NCBI RefSeq assembly: GCF_040409955.1
Contig: NZ_CP123385.1
Span: forward strand, 1,657,501-1,721,500
Source of the DNA: Salipiger sp. H15
GTDB taxonomy: Bacteria > Pseudomonadota > Alphaproteobacteria > Rhodobacterales > Rhodobacteraceae
DNA: 64,000 nucleotides
Direction of reading: 5' to 3'
The position numbers and the translations under genes are program-made. The notes under the pieces were generated by a model. The model worked only from the letters and a program-made list of their open reading frames with translations, was not told the DNA's origin and searched no databases. Below, one piece after another: positions 17,431 to 25,505 of this stretch. Within the stretch, counting starts at the first letter, position 1, and every line of letters starts with the position of its first letter.

Positions 17431-17571
17431 GTCTTACGCGCACCTTTCAGAGGGGCGTGCGAGCGCGCAAAGCCGGGAGCGTGCGCATTTCGGGGCCACT
17501 CCGCGAGGCGTGGCGCGAGGGCCGATCCGCCAGAATTTGTCGGCGAAAGCGTTCTGAAAATTCGTACGATT

Positions 17572-17589
17572 AAATTTCGGGCGAAATTT
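17572..17589. repeat. Palindrome AAATTTCG-GG-CGAAATTT
   Basis: This perfect 8-bp inverted repeat with a 2-base centre lies 140 bp after the AEC gene. It could be an operator for a dimeric regulator. There is no T-run, so a terminator is unlikely. Confidence 0.5.
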
Positions 17590-17706
17590 GGCGGGTGCGT
17601 TGGCCGTCCGAAAGCCGAAGGCTCAGAAATAATCGCTCAAAAACATATATTTGATAATTTCATAAGAAACTCCTCTATTTCCGCCAAAGAATTTGTTCAA
17701 AACGAA

Positions 17707-17724
17707 GGCAGTTGGAAAACTGCC
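17707..17724 (+). other. Small hairpin with GGAA loop
   Basis: A perfect 7-bp stem GGCAGTT/AACTGCC closed by GGAA lies about 50 bases before the first riboswitch. It could be part of the leader RNA or a weak terminator. Confidence 0.45.
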
Positions 17725-17771
17725 GGTTTCCCGTTGCTGGCTCGGCATTTCGCGTTCCATAAATGAGGGCA

Positions 17772-17811
17772 CGAGTAGAAGCGGTCTGGACCCGATCCTG
17801 GACATTGCTCG
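17772..17811 (+). promoter_or_regulatory. Xanthine-I (NMT1-motif) riboswitch, copy 1
   Basis: The aptamer consists of stem P1 CGAG (17772-17775)/CTCG (17808-17811), a 5' loop reading GTAGAAGC, stem P2 GTC-GGA/TCC-GGAC with loop CCCGA, and a 3' loop ATTG. A second copy before the oxygenase gene keeps both loops and swaps the P1 and P2 pairs. The conserved loops, the size near 40 nt and the NMT1-type transporter downstream fit the NMT1-motif RNA, known to bind xanthine and urate. The 3' strand of P1 is also complementary to CGAG (17831-17834) overlapping the ribosome site GAGG of the next gene, so ligand binding would free that site and switch translation on (inference). Confidence 0.82.
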
Positions 17812-17841
17812 CCAGAAGTTCCGACTCTGACGAGGCTACAC

Positions 17842-18030
17842 ATGTCCACCAACCACCTGCTCGGTAACGAGAAAATCCAAAATGCAGATCTCGCGTCGCA
17901 CAAGTGCAGGAGCTGCCTGCTGTGCGCCGATCCCGAGCGCCGCCGCTGCGCCCGTGACCGGATGCGCGCCGAGGGTTTCGGCGAGGCCGAGATCACCCAC
18001 CTGCAACTGTCCAACAAAACCGCACACTAG
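17842..18030 (+). CDS. Small Cys-rich protein of unknown function
   Basis: A 62-residue reading frame with a good ribosome site (GAGG, 6 bases before the ATG at 17842) lies directly downstream of the riboswitch. Its centre carries CRSCLLC (C22, C25, C28) and C36 (RRRC), a CxxCxxC-x7-C arrangement able to bind zinc or an iron-sulfur cluster. There is no signal peptide or membrane segment. It ends 13 bp before the transporter binding-protein gene, so the pair is probably co-translated. I do not recognise the family. It could be a metal-binding accessory, a regulator, or a leader peptide. Confidence 0.6.
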   Translation: MSTNHLLGNEKIQNADLASHKCRSCLLCADPERRRCARDRMRAEGFGEAEITHLQLSNKTAH

Positions 18031-18043
18031 GGAGAGTCCTCTC

Positions 18044-19039
18044 ATGATGTCCAAGACCACTGCCCTGACCACGCTCGCCGCCGCGCTTTCCGCGACCACG
18101 GCGCTTGCCGGTGACCCGGTGACCTACCAGCTCGACTGGCTGCCCGGCGGCGACAAGGCGCCCATCTACGTCTGCGTCGACCAGGGCTTCTGCGCCGACG
18201 CGGGCCTCGACGTGACCATCGCCTCGGGCCGCGGCTCGTCGGACGCGATCTCGCGCCTCGCCGCCGGTTCGTCGGACATCGGCTCGGCCGACATCGGCGC
18301 GCTGATGGCCGCCAAGGCGCAGGAAGGCGTCGCCGTGACCGCGGTGCTGTCGGTCTTCAACAAGGGCCCGCACGCCTTCTACACGGTCAAGGACAGCGGC
18401 TTCGACAGCGTCGCCGACGTCAAGGGCAAGAAGGTCGCGACCTCGCCCTTCACCTCGTCGAACGTCTACCTGCCGCTGGTGCTCGAGGACGTCGGCCTGA
18501 CCGAGGCCGATTTCGAGCTGACCAAGGCCGACGCCGGCGCGCTCGGGCCGATGCTGATGACCGGGCAGGTGGACGGCATCGTCGCCTGGATGACCGACCT
18601 CTCGCGCTACACCGGGCAGGGCAAGGACGCGGGCAAGGAGATCATCGCGCTGCCCTGGTCCGCCGCCGGGCTCGAGCTCTACTCCGCCTCGCTGGTCGCC
18701 AACGACGCCTTCCTCGCGGGCCGCCCGGACGTCGCCAAGCGCTTCGTCGCGGCGTTCAAGAAGTCGGTCGAGTTCTGCAAGACCAACCCCGAGCAGGCCG
18801 CGCAGTCGGTGGTCAACATGGTCCCCGAGCTGGCCAAGGATGACGTTCTGGGCTCGCTCAACGACACGCTGGGCCTCATCTTCAACGAGGTGACCGAGGC
18901 CGACGGGCTGGGCGTCTTCGAGCCGGGCCGACTTGCCGCCACCTGGACCCGCGTTGCCAAGGCGCAGGGGCTCGACGAGGCCGGATCGGAGCCCGAGAGC
19001 TTCGTCACCCGCGACTTCCAGCCCGGCGGGGAAGGCTGA
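18044..19039 (+). CDS. NMT1/ThiY-type ABC transporter binding protein, predicted purine ligand
   Basis: This 331-residue periplasmic binding protein has a Sec signal ending near ALAG. The NMT1/THI5-like fold shows in [17 protein letters not shown] at the mature N-terminus and [19 protein letters not shown] after it. Relatives bind pyrimidine precursors, nitrate/taurine-like or purine ligands; the xanthine-type riboswitch upstream argues for xanthine, urate or a related purine. Strong ribosome site GGGAGAG; ATG 18044 is followed at once by a second ATG. The stop overlaps the ATPase start (TGATG). Confidence 0.85.
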   Translation: MMSKTTALTTLAAALSATTALAGDPVTYQLDWLPGGDKAPIYVCVDQGFCADAGLDVTIASGRGSSDAISRLAAGSSDIGSADIGALMAAKAQEGVAVTAVLSVFNKGPHAFYTVKDSGFDSVADVKGKKVATSPFTSSNVYLPLVLEDVGLTEADFELTKADAGALGPMLMTGQVDGIVAWMTDLSRYTGQGKDAGKEIIALPWSAAGLELYSASLVANDAFLAGRPDVAKRFVAAFKKSVEFCKTNPEQAAQSVVNMVPELAKDDVLGSLNDTLGLIFNEVTEADGLGVFEPGRLAATWTRVAKAQGLDEAGSEPESFVTRDFQPGGEG

Positions 19040-19815
19040 TGGAAACCCCCGCCGCCATTCGCTTCGACCGGCTCGGCCAGGTCTTCGAGACCGGCTCGGG
19101 CCGGGTGGAGGCCCTGCGCAACGTCAGCTTCGAGGTCGCCCGGCACGAGTTTCTCGCCGTGCTCGGCCCCTCGGGCTGCGGCAAGTCCACCTTGCTGCGC
19201 ATGATCGCCGGCCTGCTCGAGCCCAGCTCGGGTGCGGTCGAGGTGTTCGGGCGGCGGGTCACCGGCCCGCGCGAGGATATCGGCATCGTCTTCCAGAAGC
19301 CGACCTTGCTGCCCTGGGCCAGCGTCGAGGACAACGTGACCTTCCCGGTGCGCCACAAGCGCGGCCGGGTGGGCAGCCACGACCGCGACCGCGCGCAGGA
19401 GCTCCTGCGCATGGTCGGGCTCGAGGGGTTCGGCAAGCGCCTGCCCGACGAGCTGTCGGGCGGCATGCAGCAGCGCGTCGGGATCGCCCGCGCGCTGCAC
19501 ATGGACCCCGACATCCTGCTGATGGACGAGCCCTTCTCGGCGCTCGATGCGCTGACCCGCGAGGAGATGGGGTTCGATCTGCTGCGCATCTTCTCCGAGC
19601 GGCCGAAGACCGTGGTCTTCATCACCCATTCCGTCAGCGAGGCGGCGCTGCTGGCCGACCGCGTGCTGGTGATGACCGGCCGGCCCGGCACCGTGATGAC
19701 CGAGCTTCCGGTGCCCGTGGCCCGCCCGCGCGGCCGCGAGACGATCAAGGACCCGGCGGTCACCGAGCTTGCCGCCCACCTGCGTGACCTCCTGCTGCAA
19801 AGGGATGCCGCCTGA
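19039..19815 (+). CDS. ABC transporter ATPase of the predicted purine uptake system
   Basis: This 258-residue ATPase of the nitrate/taurine/pyrimidine-precursor class has Walker [10 protein letters not shown] (43-51), a Q-loop FQKPTLLPW typical of this class, signature LSGGMQQR and Walker [12 protein letters not shown]. It overlaps both neighbours by one to four bases (TGATG), giving a tightly coupled binding protein-ATPase-permease unit. Confidence 0.9.
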   Translation: METPAAIRFDRLGQVFETGSGRVEALRNVSFEVARHEFLAVLGPSGCGKSTLLRMIAGLLEPSSGAVEVFGRRVTGPREDIGIVFQKPTLLPWASVEDNVTFPVRHKRGRVGSHDRDRAQELLRMVGLEGFGKRLPDELSGGMQQRVGIARALHMDPDILLMDEPFSALDALTREEMGFDLLRIFSERPKTVVFITHSVSEAALLADRVLVMTGRPGTVMTELPVPVARPRGRETIKDPAVTELAAHLRDLLLQRDAA

Positions 19816-20642
19816 TGAGCCTTTCGATGCCAGATTTTTCCAAGCCCGAGAGCACCAAGGGCAGACGCCCCGACCTGCGCCGACTCCTCGCCGCGCCCGG
19901 CGTCGCCGCGATCCTCACCATTCTCGGCACCGTGGCGCTCTGGGAGCTGGCCGCGCGCACGCTCGACATCCCGAGCTACCTGCTGCCCGCGCCGAGCTCG
20001 ATCTTCTCGACCTTCCCGAGCATCGGGGCCGAGCGCTGGGTCGGCCATATCTGGGCGACGCTGCGCGTGGCGCTGCTGGGCTTCGCGCTGGCCATAGTCA
20101 TCGCCGTGCCGCTGGCGATCCTGCTGGTGCGCTCGCCGGTGCTGAACCGCACGCTCTACCCGCTGCTGGTGATCGTGCAGTCGACGCCGGTGGTCGCCAT
20201 CGCGCCGATCATCATCGTGGTGCTGGGGGCGGGGGACGCGCCGCGCATCGTCATCACCACGCTCATCTGCTTCTTCCCGCTGGTGGTCTCGACCGCCACC
20301 GGCCTCGCCGCCACGCCGCCCGAACTCATCGAGCTGTCGCGCAGCCTGCGCGCCCCGGCCTTCCGCGAGATCACCCAGATCCGGCTGCCCTTCGCCGTGC
20401 CCTACATCTTCTCGGCGCTGAAGATCTCGGTGACGCTGGCGGTGATCGGCGCGGTGGTGGCCGAGTTCTGCGCCTCGGACGCGGGCGTCGGCTACTTCAT
20501 CCAGTTCTCGACCTCGATGTTCAAGCTGCCGCAGGCCTGGGCCGGGCTCTTCGTCCTCGCCGCCATGTCGCTGGCGCTGTTCCAGGCCGTGTCCGTGGCG
20601 CAGCGGCTGCTCTTCCCCTGGAGCCTGCCGCGCAAGCGCTGA
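19815..20642 (+). CDS. ABC transporter permease of the predicted purine uptake system
   Basis: This 275-residue inner-membrane permease of the SsuC/TauC/ThiX type has about six helices. An N-terminal motif LPAPSSIFSTF and the EAA-type loop ELSRSLRAPAFREITQIRLP mark the family. It is the last gene of the first riboswitch-led unit; a GC-rich palindrome and the second riboswitch follow. Confidence 0.88.
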   Translation: MSLSMPDFSKPESTKGRRPDLRRLLAAPGVAAILTILGTVALWELAARTLDIPSYLLPAPSSIFSTFPSIGAERWVGHIWATLRVALLGFALAIVIAVPLAILLVRSPVLNRTLYPLLVIVQSTPVVAIAPIIIVVLGAGDAPRIVITTLICFFPLVVSTATGLAATPPELIELSRSLRAPAFREITQIRLPFAVPYIFSALKISVTLAVIGAVVAEFCASDAGVGYFIQFSTSMFKLPQAWAGLFVLAAMSLALFQAVSVAQRLLFPWSLPRKR

Positions 20643-20650
20643 TCCTTCCC

Positions 20651-20675
20651 GCATCGGGCGGCGCGCCGCCCGTGC
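20651..20675 (+). terminator. GC-rich palindrome after the permease gene
   Basis: CGGGCGGCG followed by its reverse complement (20655-20672), extended by GCA/TGC around a bulged T, folds into a very stable hairpin. It lacks a T-run. It may end or attenuate the transporter transcript just before the second riboswitch, or protect its 3' end. Confidence 0.55.
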
Positions 20676-20683
20676 ATTCCCCC

Positions 20684-20722
20684 GGAGTAGAAGCAGTCGG
20701 GCCACGGCCCGGACATTGCTCC
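20684..20722 (+). promoter_or_regulatory. Xanthine-I (NMT1-motif) riboswitch, copy 2
   Basis: Stem P1 is GGAG (20684-20687)/CTCC (20719-20722), the 5' loop reads GTAGAAGC, stem P2 is GTC-GGGC/GCCC-GGAC with a CACG loop, and the 3' loop is ATTG. Compared with copy 1 the loops are identical while the first P1 pair has changed from C-G to G-C, a compensatory change. A separate hairpin GCCGGA/TCCGGC (20730-20744) follows. The P1 3' strand CTCC is also complementary to the ribosome site GGAG (20754-20757) of the oxygenase gene, as in copy 1, which suggests a translational ON switch. Confidence 0.82.
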
Positions 20723-20763
20723 CCACCCTGCCGGACCTTCCGGCACCTACTTTGGAGACCGCA

Positions 20764-21756
20764 ATGAGCACCAACTACGACCTTGCCGAGCTGAACAAGG
20801 AAACCACCATCGGCGGCATGGGCAGCACCGTCGAGCGCGAAGTCCCGGTCATCGACCTGTCGGACTTCGAAAACCGCAAGCACGAGATCGCCGACGCGCT
20901 CTGGGAGGCCTCGACCGGCATCGGCTTCTTCCAGGTCTACAACCACGGCCTCCCCGAGGAGGACATCGATGCCGCCTTCGACACCGCCTGGGAGTTCTTC
21001 GAGCTGCCGACCGAGGTGAAGGCGCAGTACCCGATGCCGAAGGGCACCAACGCCGGCTGGGAATTCAAGGCGCAGGTGCGCCCCTCGACCGGCACGCCGG
21101 ACAACAAGGAAAGCTACCAGGTCACCCGCCCGCTGATGGACGGCAAGTGGCCGACCGAGGCGGAGCTGCCGCGCTTCCAGGACCGCGCGTTGAAATTCGA
21201 GCGGCAGAACTGGGAGCTGGGCATGCGCATCCTGTCGTGCTTCGCGCTGAAGATGGGCTTCCCCGAGGATTTCTTCACCAAGGCGCATGACCCCGAGTCC
21301 GACCAGTACCAGTCGACGCTGCGGCTCATCCACTACATGTCGATGGAGGACGCCAAGCCCGAGGACTTCAAGGCCTGGCGCGCCGGCGCGCATTCCGACT
21401 TCGACTGCCTCACCATCCTGCACCAGAAGGAAGGCGAGGGCGGGCTGCAGGTCTGCCCGGGCAAGGACGCCGGCTCGAACGCCTGGACCGACGTGCCGCC
21501 GCGCCGCGGCTACATCACCTGCAACATCGGCGACATGCTGATGCGCTGGTCCGACGACCAGCTGCAATCCACGCTGCACCGCGTGCGGATGCCGAACGAG
21601 GGCGAGTACAAGGGCCGCCGCCTGTCGCTGCCGTTCTTCTGCCAGGCCAACCGCGACGCGGTCATGCAGGGCCCGCTCGGCAAGTACGAGCCGATCACCG
21701 CGGGCGACTACCTGACCATGCGCATCAACGCGAACTTCGCGGCGAGCAAGAAGTAA
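20764..21756 (+). CDS. 2-oxoglutarate/Fe(II) oxygenase of the isopenicillin N synthase family, predicted purine oxygenase
   Basis: This 330-residue cytoplasmic oxygenase has the N-terminal DIOX_N-type segment (VPVIDLSDF, IGFFQVYNHG) and a 2OG-Fe(II) core. The iron triad is H210, D212 (AHSDFD) and H272 (STLHRV); R286-x-S288 is the 2-oxoglutarate-binding pair. A strong GGAG site fixes the start at 20764. Direct control by a xanthine-type riboswitch suggests the substrate is xanthine, urate or a methylated/N-substituted purine. Known 2OG xanthine hydroxylase (fungal XanA) belongs to the TauD group, so this would be a different fold branch. The family assignment is firm, the substrate is inference. 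Confidence 0.85.
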   Translation: MSTNYDLAELNKETTIGGMGSTVEREVPVIDLSDFENRKHEIADALWEASTGIGFFQVYNHGLPEEDIDAAFDTAWEFFELPTEVKAQYPMPKGTNAGWEFKAQVRPSTGTPDNKESYQVTRPLMDGKWPTEAELPRFQDRALKFERQNWELGMRILSCFALKMGFPEDFFTKAHDPESDQYQSTLRLIHYMSMEDAKPEDFKAWRAGAHSDFDCLTILHQKEGEGGLQVCPGKDAGSNAWTDVPPRRGYITCNIGDMLMRWSDDQLQSTLHRVRMPNEGEYKGRRLSLPFFCQANRDAVMQGPLGKYEPITAGDYLTMRINANFAASKK

Positions 21757-21841
21757 GGCGTTGAGCATGGGCCTTCCGGGTGACAACATCACGAGGACGG
21801 GCAGGACTGCGGTTCCGCCCAAATCCAGCTTCGGAAGGTCC

Positions 21842-22738
21842 ATGCTGCACGGCCGCGCTCTGCGCTACATCGACGAGGTCGCCCGGCAGGGCTCCATCCG
21901 CAAGGCAGCCCGCGAGCTGAACGTCGCCGCCTCGGCGGTGAACCGGCAGGTGCTCGAGGTCGAGGCCGATTTCGGCGTGCCGATCTTCGAGCGGCTGCCG
22001 CGCGGGCTCAAGCTGACCGCCCCGGGCGAGCTCTTGATCGCGCATATCCGCGAGACGCTTAAGGGCCACGACCGGCTGCAGGCGCGCATCCACGCGCTGA
22101 AGGGCCTGTCGCACGGCGAGGTCACCGTGGCCACGATGGCGACGCTCGCCGCCGGGCGGCTCGGTGACGTGGTGGCCGAGTATTGCGAGCGCCATCCCCG
22201 GGTCGAGCTGAAGGTGACAGTCTGCAACCGCTCCGAGCTGATGGAGATGGTGGCCTCGGGCGAGGCCGAGATCGGGCTTGGCTACAACCTGCCCGAGGAC
22301 AACCGGATGCAGCTGACGGCGGTGTTCCAGCACCGGCTCGGCGCGGTGGTCGCGCCCGGCCATCCGCTCACCGCCAAGCCGAACGTGCGCGTCGCCGATT
22401 GCCTGATCTACCCGCTGGTGCTGGCCTCGCACAGCCTGTCGCTGCGCCCGCTGATCGAGAACCTTGCCCCCGCCAATGCCGAGCTGCGCCCGGTGGTGGA
22501 GACCAACTCCACGGAAATGATGAAACGGATCGTGCGCCGCCCGCCGCACGTAACCTTCCTCAACCGCGTCGACGTCGATCAGGAACTGCGCGACGGCGAC
22601 CTTGCCTTCCTGCCGCTCATGGCCGCCGCCGGACGGCAGCGGCTGAGCCTCGTGCACCGCAGCCGGGGGGCGCTCTCCTCGGCCGCGGACGGGTTCATGC
22701 AGGCGGTGAAGGATTACTTCGGCCAGGGCGAGAGCTGA
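21842..22738 (+). CDS. LysR-family regulator in the predicted purine cluster
   Basis: This 298-residue protein has the winged helix at residues about 5-60 (SIRKAARELNVAASAVNRQ) and an effector domain with VATMATLAAG and LPLMAAAGRQ. I chose ATG 21842, five bases after GGAAGG; an upstream in-frame TTG at 21761 would add 27 residues of low likelihood. It stands between the oxygenase and deaminase genes on the same strand, so the cluster has both RNA-level and protein-level control. Confidence 0.85.
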   Translation: MLHGRALRYIDEVARQGSIRKAARELNVAASAVNRQVLEVEADFGVPIFERLPRGLKLTAPGELLIAHIRETLKGHDRLQARIHALKGLSHGEVTVATMATLAAGRLGDVVAEYCERHPRVELKVTVCNRSELMEMVASGEAEIGLGYNLPEDNRMQLTAVFQHRLGAVVAPGHPLTAKPNVRVADCLIYPLVLASHSLSLRPLIENLAPANAELRPVVETNSTEMMKRIVRRPPHVTFLNRVDVDQELRDGDLAFLPLMAAAGRQRLSLVHRSRGALSSAADGFMQAVKDYFGQGES

Positions 22739-22781
22739 GCTTTTCGGGACCCCGCGCCCGACAGACACGGAAAGACATGAG

Positions 22782-24149
22782 ATGACGAACACCATGCACC
22801 GCCGCCTCGACGAGGCGCTCGCGGCAGGCGGAGACCTGCTGCTCACCGACCTGCGCTGCCCCGCCGCGTTGCTGACCGGGGGTGCCCCTTCGGGGGCTCC
22901 GGTCGATCAGGACGGCACCGCCACGGTCGAGCTGCTGATCCGCGCCGGGCGCATCGCCGCCATCGCCGCGCCGGGGGGCATCAGCGCGGACGCGCCGCGC
23001 CTCTCGCTGGGGGGGCGCCATGTCTGGCCGATGCTGGTCGACGCGCACACCCATCTCGACAAGGGCCACGTGATGGGCCGCGCCCCGAGCTCCGGCGGCA
23101 CCCATCCCGGCGCGCGCGAGGCGACGACCCGCGACCGCGTTGCCCACTGGCGGCACGACGACCTCGTCCACCGCATGGACTTCGGCCTGTCCTGCGCCGA
23201 GGCGCATGGCGTCGCCGCGATCCGCACCCATCTCGACAGCCACGAGGGGCAGGGCGAGACGGTCTGGGGCGCCTTCGCGGAGGTCCGCGAGGCGTGGAAG
23301 GGGCGCGTCGCGCTGCAGGCCTCGGCGCTGGTGCCTTTCGACGCCTGGGGCACGGACTACGCAGTGACGCTGGCGGACATCGTGGCGAGCAACGGCGGGC
23401 TGCTCGGCGGGGTCACGCGCCCCTCGGGCGGAACGCATGGCGGTCTTTCGGACATCGACGCGCTGCTCGACCGGGTCTTCACGCTGGCCAAGGAACGCGA
23501 CCTCGACCTCGACCTGCACGTCGACGAGGCGGCCGAGGCCGATGCCCTGCCGCATGTCGCCCGCGCCACAATCCGTCATGGCTACGAGGGACGCGTGACC
23601 TGCGGCCATTGCTGCTCGCTCTCGCGCCTGCCCGAACCCGAGATGGACGCCACCATCGCGCTGGTGAAGGAGGCGGGGCTCTCGCTGGTCACCCTGCCGA
23701 CGGTCAACATGTACCTGCAGGACCGCGTGCCCGGCCGCACGCCGCGCTGGCGCGGGGTGATGCCGATCCACGAGCTGCGCGCGGCGGGGGTGCCGGTGGC
23801 GGTGGCCGGGGACAACTGCCGCGATCCCTTCTACGCCTACGGCGATCACGACATGCTCGACACCTGGCGCGAGGCGGTGCGGATCTGCCATCTCGACCAC
23901 CCGTTCGGGGACAGCGCCGGGCTGGCGGGGACCGCCCCGGCGGCGATCTGCGGCTTCGAGGCGGGCAGCCTCGGCGCGGGGCGGCGGGCGGATTTCATGG
24001 TGCTGGAGGCCTGGAGCCTCGACCAGCTCATCGCCCGGCCGCAGTCCGACCGGGTGCTGGTGCGCGCGGGCCGGGTGCTCGACAACCGCCCGCCGTCCTA
24101 CGAGGCGCTGCGCCTCACCCGGAGCGAGGTGGTCTCCGAGCCGGCCTGA
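22782..24149 (+). CDS. CodA-like amidohydrolase (cytosine/isoguanine-type deaminase)
   Basis: This 455-residue amidohydrolase-superfamily enzyme has the metal motifs HTHLDK near residue 88, HVDEAAEAD, GHCCSLS and GDNCRDPFYAYGDHD, the order seen in E. coli CodA. CodA acts on cytosine and on isoguanine, so an amino-purine or a ring-opened purine product is a reasonable substrate here. It ends the rightward cluster. A CTTTCCGTGT-rich gap after LysR and a GGAAAG site precede the ATG at 22782. The 3' end converges on the amidase gene. Confidence 0.8.
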   Translation: MTNTMHRRLDEALAAGGDLLLTDLRCPAALLTGGAPSGAPVDQDGTATVELLIRAGRIAAIAAPGGISADAPRLSLGGRHVWPMLVDAHTHLDKGHVMGRAPSSGGTHPGAREATTRDRVAHWRHDDLVHRMDFGLSCAEAHGVAAIRTHLDSHEGQGETVWGAFAEVREAWKGRVALQASALVPFDAWGTDYAVTLADIVASNGGLLGGVTRPSGGTHGGLSDIDALLDRVFTLAKERDLDLDLHVDEAAEADALPHVARATIRHGYEGRVTCGHCCSLSRLPEPEMDATIALVKEAGLSLVTLPTVNMYLQDRVPGRTPRWRGVMPIHELRAAGVPVAVAGDNCRDPFYAYGDHDMLDTWREAVRICHLDHPFGDSAGLAGTAPAAICGFEAGSLGAGRRADFMVLEAWSLDQLIARPQSDRVLVRAGRVLDNRPPSYEALRLTRSEVVSEPA

Positions 24150-24170
24150 GGGGGACCGGCCCGGAGGGTC

Positions 24171-25505
24171 TCAGCGCGCGGTGTCGAGCGCCTCGGCCAG
24201 GCCAAGGAGCATCGGCTCCGCGCCCTGGTCGCCGACGAGCTGCATGCCGACCGGCATGCCCCCGGACAGCCCGGCGGGGAAGGCGAGCCCGGGCAGGCCC
24301 GCCGCGTTGACCCAGCCGGTGTAGACCGCGTGGCCGCGCGGGCCGACCGGCTGGCCCTCGATCCGCTGCGGGTAGACCTCGCCCGCGGGCCAGGGATGCG
24401 CCGCCGCCGTCGGCAGCAGCACCGCGTCGAAGCCCCAGAGCCCGCGCACCGCCTCGCGCAGGGCAAAGACCCGCATCAACGCCTCGTAGAGCGTGACCGC
24501 ATCCACCTTTGCGCCGCGCGCCGCCATCTCGCGGTACTTGCCCGCGGCGCTGTCCAGCACCGCCGGGTCGCGCCAGCCGAGATGCGCAAGCCCGATCTCG
24601 GCCATCTGCGCCCAGACCTCGTTGAGCGGGCCGAGATCGAGCGGCAGCGTGCCGTCCGTGACCTCGTGACCAAGCGCGCGCAGGCGCTCGGTCGAGGCGG
24701 CAAAGGCCGCGCGGATGCCGCTTTCGCAGGGGGCGTCGCCGATCACCGGCACGGCGAGGATGCGCAGCGGTCGCGGATCTGCCTTCGCCCTGCGGCCCGA
24801 CAGCACCGACTGGAAGAGCGCCAGATCCCGCGCCGAGCGGGTGATCGGTCCCACAGTCTCGAAATCCAGCAGCACCTGCGCCAGCCCGCCGCCGCGGCGC
24901 ACCGCGCCGATGCCGGGCTTCAGCCCCCAGAGCCCGGTGTAACCCGCGGGCCGGCGGATCGAGCCGCCGCCGTCGGTGCCGAGCCCCGCCGCCGCCATGC
25001 CCGAGGCCACCGCCGCCACCACCCCGCCCGAGGAGCCGCCGGGGGTCAGCTCGGGGTCGAAGGGGTTGCGGGTAACGCCGAAGGTCGTGTTGGCCGTGTA
25101 GCCCTCGACCGCGAACTCGGGCGTGTTGCCCTTGCCGAGCACGATCGCCCCGGCGGCGCGCAGCGCGGCGACCGGCAGCTCGTCCCGCTCCGGCACGCGC
25201 CGCCCGAGTTCCGGGTTGCCCCAGGCCGCGGGCAACCCCGCCGAGACGAGGTTGTCCTTGATGATCACCGGCACGCCGTCGAGCGGGCCGCAAGGCGCAC
25301 CTGCCTTCCAGCGTGCCGCCGCCTCGCGGGCGCGGTCGAGCGCGTCGGTGGCACGGGCCGAGAAGGCGTTGAGCGTGGGCTCGAGCCGGGCGATGCGCGA
25401 CAGGCACTCCTCGACGGCGCCCACCGGATCGCCGGTGCCGGCGCGGAACCCCTCGAGCAGCGTGGTCGCGTCGTCGAGAGGGGGGAAATGGTCACGCGGG
25501 CTCAT
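24171..25505 (-). CDS. Amidase-signature hydrolase
   Basis: This 444-residue amidase-signature enzyme has the Ser-cisSer-Lys triad: K83 (VPVIIKDN), S158 (TPGGSSGG) and S182 (DGGGSIR). It hydrolyses a small amide or carbamoyl compound in the cytoplasm. Its ATG overlaps the stop of the TRAP large-subunit gene (ATGA). It is the last gene of the hydantoinase operon, so it may act on an N-carbamoyl or dicarboxylate monoamide product. Confidence 0.85.
   Translation of the reverse strand: MSPRDHFPPLDDATTLLEGFRAGTGDPVGAVEECLSRIARLEPTLNAFSARATDALDRAREAAARWKAGAPCGPLDGVPVIIKDNLVSAGLPAAWGNPELGRRVPERDELPVAALRAAGAIVLGKGNTPEFAVEGYTANTTFGVTRNPFDPELTPGGSSGGVVAAVASGMAAAGLGTDGGGSIRRPAGYTGLWGLKPGIGAVRRGGGLAQVLLDFETVGPITRSARDLALFQSVLSGRRAKADPRPLRILAVPVIGDAPCESGIRAAFAASTERLRALGHEVTDGTLPLDLGPLNEVWAQMAEIGLAHLGWRDPAVLDSAAGKYREMAARGAKVDAVTLYEALMRVFALREAVRGLWGFDAVLLPTAAAHPWPAGEVYPQRIEGQPVGPRGHAVYTGWVNAAGLPGLAFPAGLSGGMPVGMQLVGDQGAEPMLLGLAEALDTAR

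Larger units (their letters stand above)
17431..17771. other. AT-rich intergenic region upstream of the first riboswitch
   Basis: This 341-bp gene-free region is clearly lower in GC than its surroundings. It holds a near-perfect operator-like palindrome (17572-17589) and a hairpin (17707-17724). It must contain the promoter of the riboswitch-led operon, probably between about 17620 and 17760. No coding sequence is supported. Confidence 0.6.
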
